This document shows positions 16,076 through 25,189 of a stretch of DNA of 64,000 nt, one piece after another. The translations under genes and the position numbers were made by a program. The DNA comes from DASQPR01 sp963797605 (GTDB lineage Bacteria; Actinomycetota; Actinomycetes; Mycobacteriales; Micromonosporaceae). The notes below the pieces were generated by a model, which worked only from the letters and a program-made list of their open reading frames with translations, was not told the origin of the DNA and searched no databases. How positions within the stretch are numbered: the stretch's first letter is position 1; each line of letters starts with the position of its first letter. Where the stretch lies: assembly GCA_963797605.1 (NCBI GenBank), contig CAWCPX010000002.1:124001-188000 (forward strand), written 5' to 3'.

Positions 16076-18496
16076 TCAGAATGGCTTCGGATCCGCCTTC
16101 AGTTGCCGATCCAACATCTTTCGATCACGCGGAAGTAACGTCACCGCGCTCACCTCACAAACGGCCCTCAACTCGGCTCGCGCCGCGGCGACCGCCGTCG
16201 CGTCTTCGGCCGTCGCGACCAGCCCCACCAGCGCCTCGATCACATCTCGCACGTCCGGCTGGCCGACCAGACTCCGGCGAGCCGTCGCGAACCACCGAGC
16301 CGCCGCCGCTCGATCTCCCACATGCACCGCCAGGTACGCCTCGACCAGGGCGATCGCACCGTCCGTGCCAGCCGAGTCTGCCGTCGCCTCGCGCAAGCGT
16401 CACCAGCAACTCCGAAGCCTCGTCGGCGCGCCCGGACTCCGCCAACGCGATCGCCACCGTGAAGAGAGCACTTCTCCGATGCCGGGGATCACCGTGGTGC
16501 TCCAGAGCCGCGACCGCGAGCCGACCGGTCGCCACCGCGTCGGCGTACCGGCTGTCGAGGCGCGCAACCTCGGCGAGATTGGCGAGTGCCAGCGCGGCAA
16601 GACGATCCTCGCCGAGTTCGCCGGCGAGTTTCCGGAGTGCCGTCAGCCGGCGGCTGGCTGCGACGAGATCACCCGTACGGATGTCGTGCCACGTGAGATT
16701 CGTCGACGCGACCAGCACGTCCCGACGACGGCCGGCGCGCGTGGCCAGCGCGAATGCGGCTTCCCCGTGCTCCCGGGCCGACTCGTACGCACCGACGGAG
16801 TGATGCACCGCGACCAACTGAGTGTGCGCGGCGAGTTGCCCCCGACGTCTTCCAATCGGGCGAACGTGGCCAGCGCGAGCGACGTGGACGCGAGTTCTAC
16901 CAGCGCATCACCGTGTTCGCCGGCGAGCAGGGAGACGCCGAGTTGAGCCCATGCCCTCTGCGCCGGATCGGCGCCCTCGGTCTCGGGAGCGTCGAGCAAC
17001 CGCCGGATGATCTCGCGCCCTTCCCGATCCCGGCCACGGAACCGCCACCAGCGAGGCAACGCGGTCGCGAGCGAAAGGGCGGTCGCCGGCTCGTGCTCGG
17101 ACGCGTACGCGAGCGCCGCCCGGATGTCACTCGCGACATCGTCGAGGCGGCGGATCGCAGCCAGGAAGTTCGTGCCCACGAGATCGGGCGCGATCCGTCG
17201 CACCAGGGCGGCGACGACGCGGGCGTGTGCCAGGGCTGCCGCCCGCCCCTCATCGGCCGCGTCGCGCTGCTCGGCGGCGAAGTCACGCACGACGTCGAGA
17301 AGCCGGAACCGAGCCGATCCGGTGCCCACGACCTGCACCAGACCGAGGCCGACCAGCCGGTCGAGAATGGCGACCGGGTCAGACCCGATGCCGGCCAGCA
17401 GCGGCTCGGCCATCTCCAACGACCACCGATGACGGAAACTCGCCAGTCGGCGGAGCACCTCCTGCCCGGCCGCATCGAGCAGGAAGTAGCTCTCGCCAAC
17501 GGCTTCGCGCAGCGTGGTGGGCAGAGCGTCGGCGGCCAGGGTGCCACCGAGATCGAGCACCCGGTGCCCGTACCGGTCAAGGATCTCCTGCACGTCGAGC
17601 ACCCGGCCACGGGCGGCCGCGAGTTCGAGCGCCAGCGGCAGGCCCCCGAGTTGTCGGACCAACGCTGCCACCGCATCGATCTCGGTATCAGCGGTCGGGA
17701 CTCGGCGTACCCCGTCGAGACGCGTTCGGAACAGTGCCACCGCCGGATACCGATCGGGATCGGCGGCACCGAGTGGCGGCACGTCGAGCGGCGCGACCGG
17801 CCAGATCACTTCCGCGGGAAGGTCCAGCGGATGCCGGCTCGTCACGATCACATGCAGCGACGGCGCGCTGATCATGAGTGAGGCGATCACCGCGCCGGAC
17901 GGCACGGCCGCACGTTCGGCACCGTCAAGCACCAGGAGCGCAGGCCGATCGGCCAGGCGGGCGGGCACGTCGCCGGCCCGCGCGACGCCGAACACCGCCG
18001 CGATCGTCGTCATCACGTCGGTCTCGGTCGACACCTCGGAGATGGCGACGGCCGACGTGCCGCCGGGAAACGACGCCGACACGTGATGCGCGACCTCGAC
18101 GGCGAGACTCGACTTGCCGACGCCCGCCACCCCGACGAGCGTGACCAGACGATGCCGGAGCACGGCGGCGACCAGGTCGGTGACCTCGGCCTCGCGACCG
18201 ACCAACGCGGGCCGTGGCGGCAGATGCCATCGCAGCGGCATCGAGACACCGCTGCGGCCGCTCGCGGCGAGCAGACCGGCACGCTCGACGCCGGTCGATT
18301 CCAGCGCGGTGAGCAGCAGGTCGACTGTGGCCTGCTGCGGCCGGGCCACGGCGCGTTCGAGATTGCGCAGCGTGCGCACGCCGATGCCGGCCCGCCTGGC
18401 GAAGTCTTCCTGCGTCAGGCCTCGACCGACACGGGCCGCGCGCAGAAGCTCGGCGAATCGCGGGCCGGGTCGGTCGGGTTCGGTCGCCTCGGCCAC
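16076..18496 (-). CDS. XRE-HTH/ATPase/TPR regulator (AfsR/SARP-like ATPase type), frameshifted
   Basis: About 800 residues in three frames. Residues 13-68 are an XRE helix-turn-helix (LRAARVGRGLTQEDFARRAG, then RTLRNLERAVARPQ). An NB-ARC-like STAND ATPase follows with Walker A GVAGVGKSS (122-130), Walker B ALLVLDGAE and LGGLPLALELAAARG, then TPR-like helices to the C-terminus. Shifts occur near 16830 and 16390, after which the helical repeats continue (AYESAREHGEAAFALATRAG; IALVEAYLAVHVGDRAAAAR). Such proteins are signal-responsive regulators in actinomycetes; the ligand is unknown. Each shift is a single base and the coding is otherwise intact, so sequence error is likely. No target gene is evident. 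Confidence 0.82.
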
Positions 18497-18558
18497 GGCG
18501 TCACCCTAGCCACCGAGTGCAATCGGACGCTAGCGGACAGCATTTGCTCCGCTGAGCG

Positions 18559-19716
18559 TCAGAGGCCCATGTCCCTCGCGATGATCATGCGCTGGATCTC
18601 CGACGTGCCCTCGCCGATCTCCAGGATCTTCGCGTCGCGCCACATGCGAGCGACCGGAGTCTCGTTCATGAAGCCGTAGCCGCCATGGACCTGGGTCGCC
18701 TCGCGGGCGTTGGTCACGGCGATCTCGCTGGAGTAGAGCTTCGCGATCGCGGCCTGCCGCTTGAAGTCCTGGCCGGCCAGCATCCGCCCGGCGGCGTCGT
18801 AGTAGGCGAGCCGAGCCGTGTGCGCGCGCATCTCCATGTCCGCGATCTTGAACTGAATCGCCTGGAACTTGCTGATCTCCTGGCCGAACGCATGCCGCTG
18901 ATGCGCGTACTTCACGGATTCGTCGACACAACCCTGGGCGAGGCCGACCGAAAGAGCCGCGATCGCGACCCGCCCCTCGTCGAGCGTGCGCAGGAACTGG
19001 GCGAAGCCTCGCCCGCGCTGACCGAGCAGGTTCGCCGCCGGCACACGGCAGTCGTCGAACTGCAACTCGTGGGTGTCGGACGCGCACCAGCCGACCTTCG
19101 AGTAGCCGGGCGCGACGGTGAATCCCGGGGTGCCCGACGGCACGATAATCGCCGAAATCTCCTTGCTGCCGTCGGCGTTGGTGCCCGTCACAGCGGTGAC
19201 GGTGACAAGCGCGGTGATATCCGTACCACTGTTGGTGATGAACGCTTTTGATCCGTTGATGACCCACTCGTCCGTCGCCTCGTCGAGCACGGCGCGAGTG
19301 GCCGTGCCACCGGCATCGGAGCCGAATCCGGGCTCGGTGAGCCCGAACGCCGCGATCGCCTCGCCGCTGACCAGCTTCGGAAGCCACGTCGCCTTCTGCT
19401 CGTCGGTGCCGAAACGATAGATCGGCATCGCGCCCAGCGATATCGCGGCTTCCAGCGTGATCGCGACGCTGGAGTCGACCCGGGCCAACTCTTCGAGCAC
19501 GAGACACAGCGCGAAGTAGTCGCCGCCCATGCCACCGACGGACTCCGGGAACGGCAGGCCGAACAGGCCCATCTTGCCCATTTGCCGGATGATGTCGTAG
19601 GGGAACGCGTGATCTTCGTAGTATTTACCGATCACCGGCGCGACCACGTCTTCCGCGAAGGAGCGCACGCTCGCCCGCAGGGCTTCGTGCTCCTCGTTGA
19701 GCGTGAAGTCAGGCAT
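18559..19716 (-). CDS. Acyl-CoA dehydrogenase (isovaleryl-CoA type by context)
   Basis: A 385-residue FAD enzyme that oxidises an acyl-CoA to the 2-enoyl-CoA and passes electrons to ETF. FAD/substrate motifs: AAFGLTEPGFGSDAGG near residues 122-137, EWVINGSKAFITNSG near 151, and the C-terminal VHGGYGFMNETPVARMWRD with ILEIGEGTSEIQ carrying the catalytic-base region. AAGGAG lies before the ATG. It is 17 bases downstream of the carboxyltransferase gene in the same operon. With a methylcrotonyl-type carboxylase and HMG-CoA lyase nearby, isovaleryl-CoA (leucine catabolism) is the best guess, but a short branched or straight acyl-CoA is possible. Confidence 0.9.
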   Translation of the reverse strand: MPDFTLNEEHEALRASVRSFAEDVVAPVIGKYYEDHAFPYDIIRQMGKMGLFGLPFPESVGGMGGDYFALCLVLEELARVDSSVAITLEAAISLGAMPIYRFGTDEQKATWLPKLVSGEAIAAFGLTEPGFGSDAGGTATRAVLDEATDEWVINGSKAFITNSGTDITALVTVTAVTGTNADGSKEISAIIVPSGTPGFTVAPGYSKVGWCASDTHELQFDDCRVPAANLLGQRGRGFAQFLRTLDEGRVAIAALSVGLAQGCVDESVKYAHQRHAFGQEISKFQAIQFKIADMEMRAHTARLAYYDAAGRMLAGQDFKRQAAIAKLYSSEIAVTNAREATQVHGGYGFMNETPVARMWRDAKILEIGEGTSEIQRMIIARDMGL

Positions 19717-19733
19717 GACTCTCCTTAGAAATG

Positions 19734-21263
19734 TCAGACGGGTGTGACGCCGTGGCGGCGCCGCGAGAAGTGGCGGTCTTTACCGACCGAGGCGGCGTAG
19801 CGCGCGATCAACTCGTCACGCAGCTCATGTGGTTCAACGATCGCGTCGACGACGAGTTCGCTGGCCAGCCGAACGATGTCGATGTCCTGCTCATATTCGG
19901 CGCGCTTCGCTTCGACGAACGCGGCCCGCTCGGACTCGTCGGCGATCGCCGCGATCTTGTTGGCGTAGACGGCGTTGACCGCTGCCTCGGCACCCATGAC
20001 CGCGATCTTCGCCGTGGGGAGCGCGATCGTGGCCTCGGGCGCGAACCCCGGACCGGCCATCGCGTAAAGCCCGGCACCGTAGGCCTTCCGGACGACGACG
20101 CAGACTTTCGGCACGGTCGCCTCGCTGATCGCGGTGACCATCTTCGCGCCGTGGCGGATGATGCCCTGCTTCTCGACCGCCGTGCCGACCATGAACCCGG
20201 GCACGTCGCAGAGGAACAGCAGCGGCACGTTGAACGCGTCGCACAACTGCACGAACCGCGTCGCCTTGTCGGCCGAGTCGACGAAGAGCACGCCGCCCTT
20301 GTGCAGGGAGTTGTTGGCGACGACGCCGATGACCTCGCCGTTCAACCGGGCGAAGCCGATCGTCAGCTCGCGCGCCCACAGTGCCTGGATCTCGAAGAAA
20401 CTGTCGGCGTCGACGAGCGCCTTCACGTAGCGCCGCATGTCGAAGGCCTGCCGCTCGCTCGGCGGCACCATCGCGGCCAGGTCGGCTCCGGTCGAGGCTT
20501 GCGGAGCGGCGGACGGAGGCTGCTCGGTGAAGTTCGACGGGAGGTAGGAGAGGTAACGGCGGACGACTGCGAGCGCTTCGGCCTCGTCTTTACACAGGAA
20601 GTGGCCGACGCCGGACTCGGTGCAGTGCACCCGGGCGCCGCCCATCGCTTCGAGCGTCGTCTTCTCGCCGGTGACCATCTCGACCATGCGGTCACTGCCG
20701 AGGTACATCGAGGCGTTGCCCTCGACCATCGCGACCACGTCGCAGAACGCCGGGATATAGGCGCCGCCCGCGGCCGACGGCCCGAACAGCGCGCACACCT
20801 GCGGGACGCTGCCCGACGCTTTGACCTGGTTGTAGAAGATGTTGCCGGCGCCGCGACGGCCCGGGAAGAGATCGACCTGATCGGTGATGCGAGCGCCGGC
20901 GCTGTCGACGAGATAGATCATCGGCACCGAGGTCGCGTAAGCCCGCTCGATGATCCGGATGATCTTCTCAACCGTGCGTGCGCCCCAGGAGCCGGCTTTG
21001 ACCGTCGAGTCGTTGGCCATGAGACAGATCCGCCTGCCGTCGACCGTGGCGGTGCCGGTGATCACGCCGTCGGCGGGCAGACCGTCGGCGAGCGCGTTCG
21101 CGTAGCGGCCGTCTTCGACGAATGAATCGGCGTCGACCAGCATCGCGATGCGCTCGCGGGCGAACAGCTTGCCTTTGGCCGCGTTGGCCTCGTGGTAGCG
21201 CTGCGCACCACCGGCCTGCACCTGCTTGCTGAGCTGCTCCAACGCCTCACTATCGAGCGACAA
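19734..21263 (-). CDS. Acyl-CoA carboxylase carboxyltransferase (beta) subunit
   Basis: A 509-residue biotin-dependent carboxyltransferase with both crotonase-like halves: LFARERIAMLVDADSF, then MIYLVDSAGARITDQ and FGPSAAGGAYIPAFCD in the N-half; FLCDVPGFMVGTAVEKQGII and KAYGAGLYAMAGPGFAPEA in the C-half. It transfers the carboxyl group from biotin to an acyl-CoA; sequence and context suggest the methylcrotonyl/propionyl group. The start appears to be TTG (21263) after GAGGAGAG. A palindromic AACGATCGTT lies about 40 bases upstream and matches a site before the biotin carboxylase gene. The partner alpha subunit is 4 kb away, beyond two secreted-protein genes. Confidence 0.9.
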   Translation of the reverse strand: MSLDSEALEQLSKQVQAGGAQRYHEANAAKGKLFARERIAMLVDADSFVEDGRYANALADGLPADGVITGTATVDGRRICLMANDSTVKAGSWGARTVEKIIRIIERAYATSVPMIYLVDSAGARITDQVDLFPGRRGAGNIFYNQVKASGSVPQVCALFGPSAAGGAYIPAFCDVVAMVEGNASMYLGSDRMVEMVTGEKTTLEAMGGARVHCTESGVGHFLCKDEAEALAVVRRYLSYLPSNFTEQPPSAAPQASTGADLAAMVPPSERQAFDMRRYVKALVDADSFFEIQALWARELTIGFARLNGEVIGVVANNSLHKGGVLFVDSADKATRFVQLCDAFNVPLLFLCDVPGFMVGTAVEKQGIIRHGAKMVTAISEATVPKVCVVVRKAYGAGLYAMAGPGFAPEATIALPTAKIAVMGAEAAVNAVYANKIAAIADESERAAFVEAKRAEYEQDIDIVRLASELVVDAIVEPHELRDELIARYAASVGKDRHFSRRRHGVTPV

Positions 21264-21299
21264 CGTCTCTCCTCACACCGCCAGCCCCGCATGTAACTG

Positions 21300-21309
21300 A
21301 ACGATCGTT
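21300..21309. promoter_or_regulatory. Candidate TetR operator upstream of the carboxyltransferase
   Basis: AACGATCGTT is a perfect ten-base palindrome in the context GAACGATCGTTAGG, nearly the same as the site at 26585. It lies in the promoter region of the carboxyltransferase-dehydrogenase operon. Confidence 0.6.
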
Positions 21310-21372
21310 AGGCTACCAGGTGGAGCAGTCTGCGCCAGTCGGGCCACGACGACGAATCCGATACGGATGGAC

Positions 21373-21408
21373 GAGGGGGCCAATCCGCACGCGCGGACTG
21401 GCCCCCTC
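21373..21408 (-). terminator. Terminator of the chaplin-like gene
   Basis: Two 16-base arms, GAGGGGGCCAATCCGC and GCGGACTGGCCCCCTC, pair at 15 of 16 positions with a four-base loop, about 60 bases after the stop of the chaplin-like gene and before the next operon. Confidence 0.8.
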
Positions 21409-21467
21409 ACATGTGTTACCGCGATTCGCTAACGACGCGCCGCGCCGCCGACGCCGGTATCACCGGT

Positions 21468-22673
21468 TCAGCAGTTGGCGGACGTGCCGCCGATGCTCCA
21501 CGCCTGCGAGTTGCCCAGGAAGCTGAGCGCGTTGCCGCTGATCTCGGTCGGCGCCTGCGTGACGGCCGCGATCTGGTTGCCCGACAGGAAGCCGGAGTTG
21601 CCGATCGAGGTCAGGTCGCCGATGCAGGAGCTGTTCATCGCGTACGAGCCCGCGTGGTCCCACGACTTCGGCGCGACCTTGGCGGTCTTGACGGCCTTGA
21701 CACCCTTGACTGACTTCACGTTCTCCGTGCCGCCCGACACCGAGTGGCCGCTGTAGCCGCCATCGCCGCCCCAGCCACCACCGTTACCGCCACCACCGTT
21801 GCCGCCACCACCGTTGCCGCCGCCGCCCCAGTTGCCGCCGTTGCCGCCACCGATGGTCGCCTCCGAGCCACCAACGCAGCTGGCCGAGGAGTTTCCGACC
21901 AGGCTGATCGCGTTGCCGCACACGTTGACCGGCGCCTGGATGATGCTGGTGACCTGGTTGCCGGACAGGATGCCCGAGTTGAAACCGCTGGTCAGTGCGG
22001 GCACGCCCGAGCTGTCGCTGCTCGCCGTGGCGCCACCGACGCAGCTCGCCTGAGCGTTGCCGACGATGCCGACCGCGTTGCCGCAGATGTCGATCGGGGC
22101 CTGGATCACGGAGCTGATCTGGTTGCCCGAACCGATACCCGAGTTGCCGACCGAGACGTCGGTGGCCTCGGTGACGTGCGTCGACTCGGTGGTGTAACTC
22201 TTCTTCGCGCTGTTCGCCTGCACGTGCGGAGCCGTCATGACCTGGCCGTGGCCGTGAGCGGAGTCGCCGCCATTGCCGCCGCCGATCGCCGCGGCCGAGC
22301 CGCCGAAGCAGCCGGCCTTCGAGTTGCCGAAGATGCCGACAGCGTTGCCGCAGACGTTGACCGGCGCCTGCGTGGTGGCGCTGATCTGGTTGCCCGAGCC
22401 GATGCCCGAGTTGCCGATGCTGAGGTTGTGCGACGAGCCGCCGGCCAGCGCCGCCCACGAACCGCCGACGCAGCCCGCCTGGGCGTTGCCAACGATGCCG
22501 ATCGCGTTGCCGCAGATGTCGACCGGAGCCTGCGTGGTGGCGCTGATCTGGTTGCCCGACAGGAAGCCGGAGTTGCCGAGGCTGAGGTCCGCGTTCGCGG
22601 CCGTGCCCGCGAACAACAGGACACCCGCCGACAGGACGCCGACCTTGAAGGACTTACGAGCCCATGTGTTCAT
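21468..22673 (-). CDS. Chaplin-like secreted protein with five chaplin-type repeats
   Basis: A 401-residue exported protein. Residues 1-28 are a signal peptide (FKVGVLSAGVLLFAGTAANA). Five units of about 39 residues follow at 33-71, 87-125, 176-214, 230-269 and 355-401, each with GNSGxxSGNQ, QAPxxxCGNA and a second Cys before GG. This is the chaplin pattern of hydrophobic, amyloid-forming surface proteins on aerial hyphae and spores. The fifth unit lacks the first Cys (QAPTEISGNALSFLG). A Gly/Asn/Trp-rich spacer (280-310) and a basic Val/Lys segment precede it. No LPXTG or membrane anchor is seen, so the protein is probably released or assembles on the surface. Compared with short chaplins (one unit) and long chaplins (two), five units is unusual. 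Confidence 0.82.
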   Translation of the reverse strand: MNTWARKSFKVGVLSAGVLLFAGTAANADLSLGNSGFLSGNQISATTQAPVDICGNAIGIVGNAQAGCVGGSWAALAGGSSHNLSIGNSGIGSGNQISATTQAPVNVCGNAVGIFGNSKAGCFGGSAAAIGGGNGGDSAHGHGQVMTAPHVQANSAKKSYTTESTHVTEATDVSVGNSGIGSGNQISSVIQAPIDICGNAVGIVGNAQASCVGGATASSDSSGVPALTSGFNSGILSGNQVTSIIQAPVNVCGNAISLVGNSSASCVGGSEATIGGGNGGNWGGGGNGGGGNGGGGNGGGWGGDGGYSGHSVSGGTENVKSVKGVKAVKTAKVAPKSWDHAGSYAMNSSCIGDLTSIGNSGFLSGNQIAAVTQAPTEISGNALSFLGNSQAWSIGGTSANC

Positions 22674-22887
22674 TAGAGAATATGCCTTTCGGAATGTTCA
22701 TGAATTAAATGGAATTACTGTTCCAACTCAGATATCTCCGCGCAGCGACGTACGCGTGCCTCTACCGCACGTTGGTGAGATATGTCGAGAACTGCCGACC
22801 CGGTCATCCACGCGTCCGCGGATTTACCACCGGGACGTGACCTCGCCGCGATCGATCATGACGATCGCCGCCAGGCCTTGCGTGTGA
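22674..22887. other. Intergenic control region of the chaplin-like gene
   Basis: About 210 bases. The part next to the chaplin-like gene is the most AT-rich stretch nearby (22690-22735) and probably holds its promoter. An inverted repeat GCGATCG/CGATCGC (22848-22868) may terminate the upstream gene or serve as an operator. Confidence 0.45.
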
Positions 22888-24111
22888 CTAGTCAGGTGAG
22901 ACAGTCGGGCTCTCGTCGATCTGGCGTCGCACCGCGATACCAGTCGCCGTCAGGAGCCGAGGTCGTGCCACCGATCCGTCCAGGATCGGCATGGACAACA
23001 CGGCGAGTCCGCCGTCGTCCTTCATTGATCCCGACCCCATTGTCGAGATTCCGCCCAGCCCTGATGCCGGTGGTGCTTGCAATGGCAACGACGGTGCTGG
23101 GGTGTCGCTCCGGCCCACACTGGTGGTGTGCGACCGGTGATGCGCCGGTGTGGCATGCGCGTTCGTCCCGGCCGCAGCCTGGGACTCCGATGCGCCCGCG
23201 ACGACCCGGACAGGGACGGTCCCGAACGCTGTCATCTCCGATGCCGCCGGTGCTTCATCCGCTGGTGGAGCCAGCGAATCACCGGCGGACAGATCACCGA
23301 CGGCTGACACCGGCGCCGAAGGCGACAAATCATCCGTGGAACGCATGGCGAGGTCTGCCACCGGTCGCGTGAGTGATCCGAGTGAGTCGAAGATCGGTGT
23401 CGTGACATCGCAGAGGACACCGGTAATCGGGCTCAACACCTCGGACAACGGAGCGGTGAGCGGATCGACCATGCCAGTCATCGGACTTGTCGCCGAGAGC
23501 GGCGCTTGCGCGAGCTGGTCGAGACCGAGCGGAGCGACGAGTTCGGTGATCGTCCTTACCAGGCTTGATGACCCGGCGCCGACGGCTTCCTTGCCGGCTG
23601 CGTCGTGGGGCCCGGCGGACGGTAACGCTGCCGCCGTGGTGGCGGCAGTTCCGAACGCGACATCCGGCGTACGTGACGATTGCTTCGCCACGCTTGCCGC
23701 ACCCGTGCCGCCGTGGGGCAGCACGGTGTTGGTCGGTGCCAATACCTGCTTGAGCACGCTGGAACCCACGTCGACAAGTGGCTTCGCCGTACTACCCAGC
23801 GCGCCGCCGAGCGGAGCGACCACGGTGTGCGTGACCGATGCTGACGACGCGGTGGCAGACGGCGACGTGCCGAGAAGGGAATTCAGCGGGCTGCCACCGA
23901 GGTCCGTGACCAAGGAGGTCAGCGGGGCGGTGACGGCATCGGTCGCGGGCGGCACCGTGGTCTTGGCGGCGGCGGCGTGTGCTCCCGACGCCGACATTGC
24001 CCAGGCCGCGCCCGCGAAACCGGCCACAACGACAACTCGGAGCCCGATGCGGGTCACGTCAGAAAACCGCGACGTCGAGCGCTCGATGCGCTCTCGCCGG
24101 GTTCCAGACAT
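22888..24111 (-). CDS. Secreted Ala/Pro/Ser-rich protein, unknown function
   Basis: A 407-residue exported protein with a twin-Arg-poor signal region (VTRIGLRVVVVAGFAGAAWA, cleavage probably after SGAHA). The mature part is rich in Pro, Ser, Ala and Thr with repeated short PLxxLV/ PLTAPL motifs (DAVTAPLTSLVTDLGG, VVAPLGGALG, ITELVAPLGLDQLAQAPL, VDPLTAPLSEVLSPI) that could form weakly repetitive helices. No sorting signal was found. The ATG at 24111 is preferred over an upstream frame opening because GAGGAG lies nine bases before it. It precedes the chaplin-like gene on the same strand and may be a co-expressed surface protein; function unknown. Confidence 0.65.
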   Translation of the reverse strand: MSGTRRERIERSTSRFSDVTRIGLRVVVVAGFAGAAWAMSASGAHAAAAKTTVPPATDAVTAPLTSLVTDLGGSPLNSLLGTSPSATASSASVTHTVVAPLGGALGSTAKPLVDVGSSVLKQVLAPTNTVLPHGGTGAASVAKQSSRTPDVAFGTAATTAAALPSAGPHDAAGKEAVGAGSSSLVRTITELVAPLGLDQLAQAPLSATSPMTGMVDPLTAPLSEVLSPITGVLCDVTTPIFDSLGSLTRPVADLAMRSTDDLSPSAPVSAVGDLSAGDSLAPPADEAPAASEMTAFGTVPVRVVAGASESQAAAGTNAHATPAHHRSHTTSVGRSDTPAPSLPLQAPPASGLGGISTMGSGSMKDDGGLAVLSMPILDGSVARPRLLTATGIAVRRQIDESPTVSPD

Positions 24112-24240
24112 GACCACTACTCCTCGAGATCTGGCCGATCCACCATTTGGCACATTACGGTCATTTACCACTTAACCGTGTTACTCGTACCGTATTGGAG
24201 AACGAACAGATCGGCGTGCGGACACGCACTCCGGCGAGGT

Positions 24241-25167
24241 TTAGGGGGTGGTCAGACGCGTGCGCGGGCCCGCACGCAGCACGCCAGATGGCAGTTCACG
24301 TGCAACGATGCGCTGCGCCATGGCCGCGACTTCGATCAGCTTTTCCAGGTCGATGCCAGTGTCGATGCCCATATCGTGAAGCATGTGCACGACTTCCTCG
24401 GTCGCCACGTTTCCGGTCGCACCGGGGGCATAGGGGCAGCCACCCAGACCGCCGACGCTCGCGTCGAAATCGGTGATCCCCCGCTCTAACGCGGTCAGGA
24501 TGTTGGCGAGGCCGGCTCCACGGGTGTTGTGGAAATGCAGGAGCAACGGCTTATCCGTGCCAGTCTCGCGTACGGCGTCGAGCACCTCGGCCACTCGCCG
24601 CGGTGTCGCCATGCCGGTCGTGTCGCCGAACGAGACGCGGTCGGCGCCGTCGGCCACGACCCGTCGCACGATGCCCGCGACCCTGGCCGGATCGATGTCG
24701 CCCTCGAACGGGCAGCCGAAGCTCGTCGCAATGATGACCTCGGCCGACGCGTCATGCTGGTGCAGCAGATCGATCAGCTCGGCGATGTCGTCGAGGGATT
24801 CGTCGGTCGAGCGGTTCACGTTTTTCCGGTTGTGTGTGTCGCTCGCGGACACCACGACTTCGATCTCCCGGAAACCCGCGTCCAGCGCGCGGTGCGCGCC
24901 CCGGGTATTCGGCACGAGCGCGGAGTAGTGCACGCCGGGGGTGTGACGGGCCCGCTTCCACACCTCGTCGGCGTCGGCCATCTGCGGAATCGCCTTCGGA
25001 TGCACGAACGACACCGCTTCGACGCGGCGTACGCCGGTCTCGGAAAGGGCTTCCAACAGCTCGATCTTGGCGGCGGTCGGCACCGGATCTTCGTTCTGCA
25101 GACCGTCTCGGGGGCCGACCTCACGGATCGACACGCTGCTCGGCATCGTTGCCATGCTCATATCCAT
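24241..25167 (-). CDS. Hydroxymethylglutaryl-CoA lyase
   Basis: About 308 residues of the HMGL-like TIM barrel. It cleaves HMG-CoA to acetyl-CoA and acetoacetate, the last step of leucine breakdown. N-terminal VSIREVGPRDGLQNE contains the metal-binding Asp and active-site Arg, HFHNTRGAGLAN supplies the metal-binding His pair, and VGGLGGCPYAPGATGN is the HMG-CoA lyase signature with the catalytic Cys. Several ATGs (25167, 25161, 25155) are possible; I chose the first after the upstream stop. It follows the biotin carboxylase gene by about 22 bases in one operon. No frameshift is seen. Confidence 0.9.
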   Translation of the reverse strand: MDMSMATMPSSVSIREVGPRDGLQNEDPVPTAAKIELLEALSETGVRRVEAVSFVHPKAIPQMADADEVWKRARHTPGVHYSALVPNTRGAHRALDAGFREIEVVVSASDTHNRKNVNRSTDESLDDIAELIDLLHQHDASAEVIIATSFGCPFEGDIDPARVAGIVRRVVADGADRVSFGDTTGMATPRRVAEVLDAVRETGTDKPLLLHFHNTRGAGLANILTALERGITDFDASVGGLGGCPYAPGATGNVATEEVVHMLHDMGIDTGIDLEKLIEVAAMAQRIVARELPSGVLRAGPRTRLTTP

Positions 25168-25189
25168 CCCAACGCTGATCGGAGGCGGG

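Noticed and set aside
16754..17881. A 375-residue plus-strand frame
   Set aside because: It is the antisense shadow of the XRE-ATPase-TPR gene; the minus strand holds Walker A and HTH motifs and the right codon bias.
19731..21125. A 464-residue plus-strand frame opposite the carboxyltransferase
   Set aside because: Antisense shadow with unnatural Arg/Asp/Gly composition; the minus strand encodes a full carboxyltransferase.
21780..21850. Gly/Asn-rich low-complexity region considered as a DNA repeat element
   Set aside because: It is a coding spacer in the chaplin-like gene, in frame with the repeats.
24290..24310. TTCACGTGCAA as another parS site
   Set aside because: Only 11 of 16 consensus bases match and it lies inside the HMG-CoA lyase gene.
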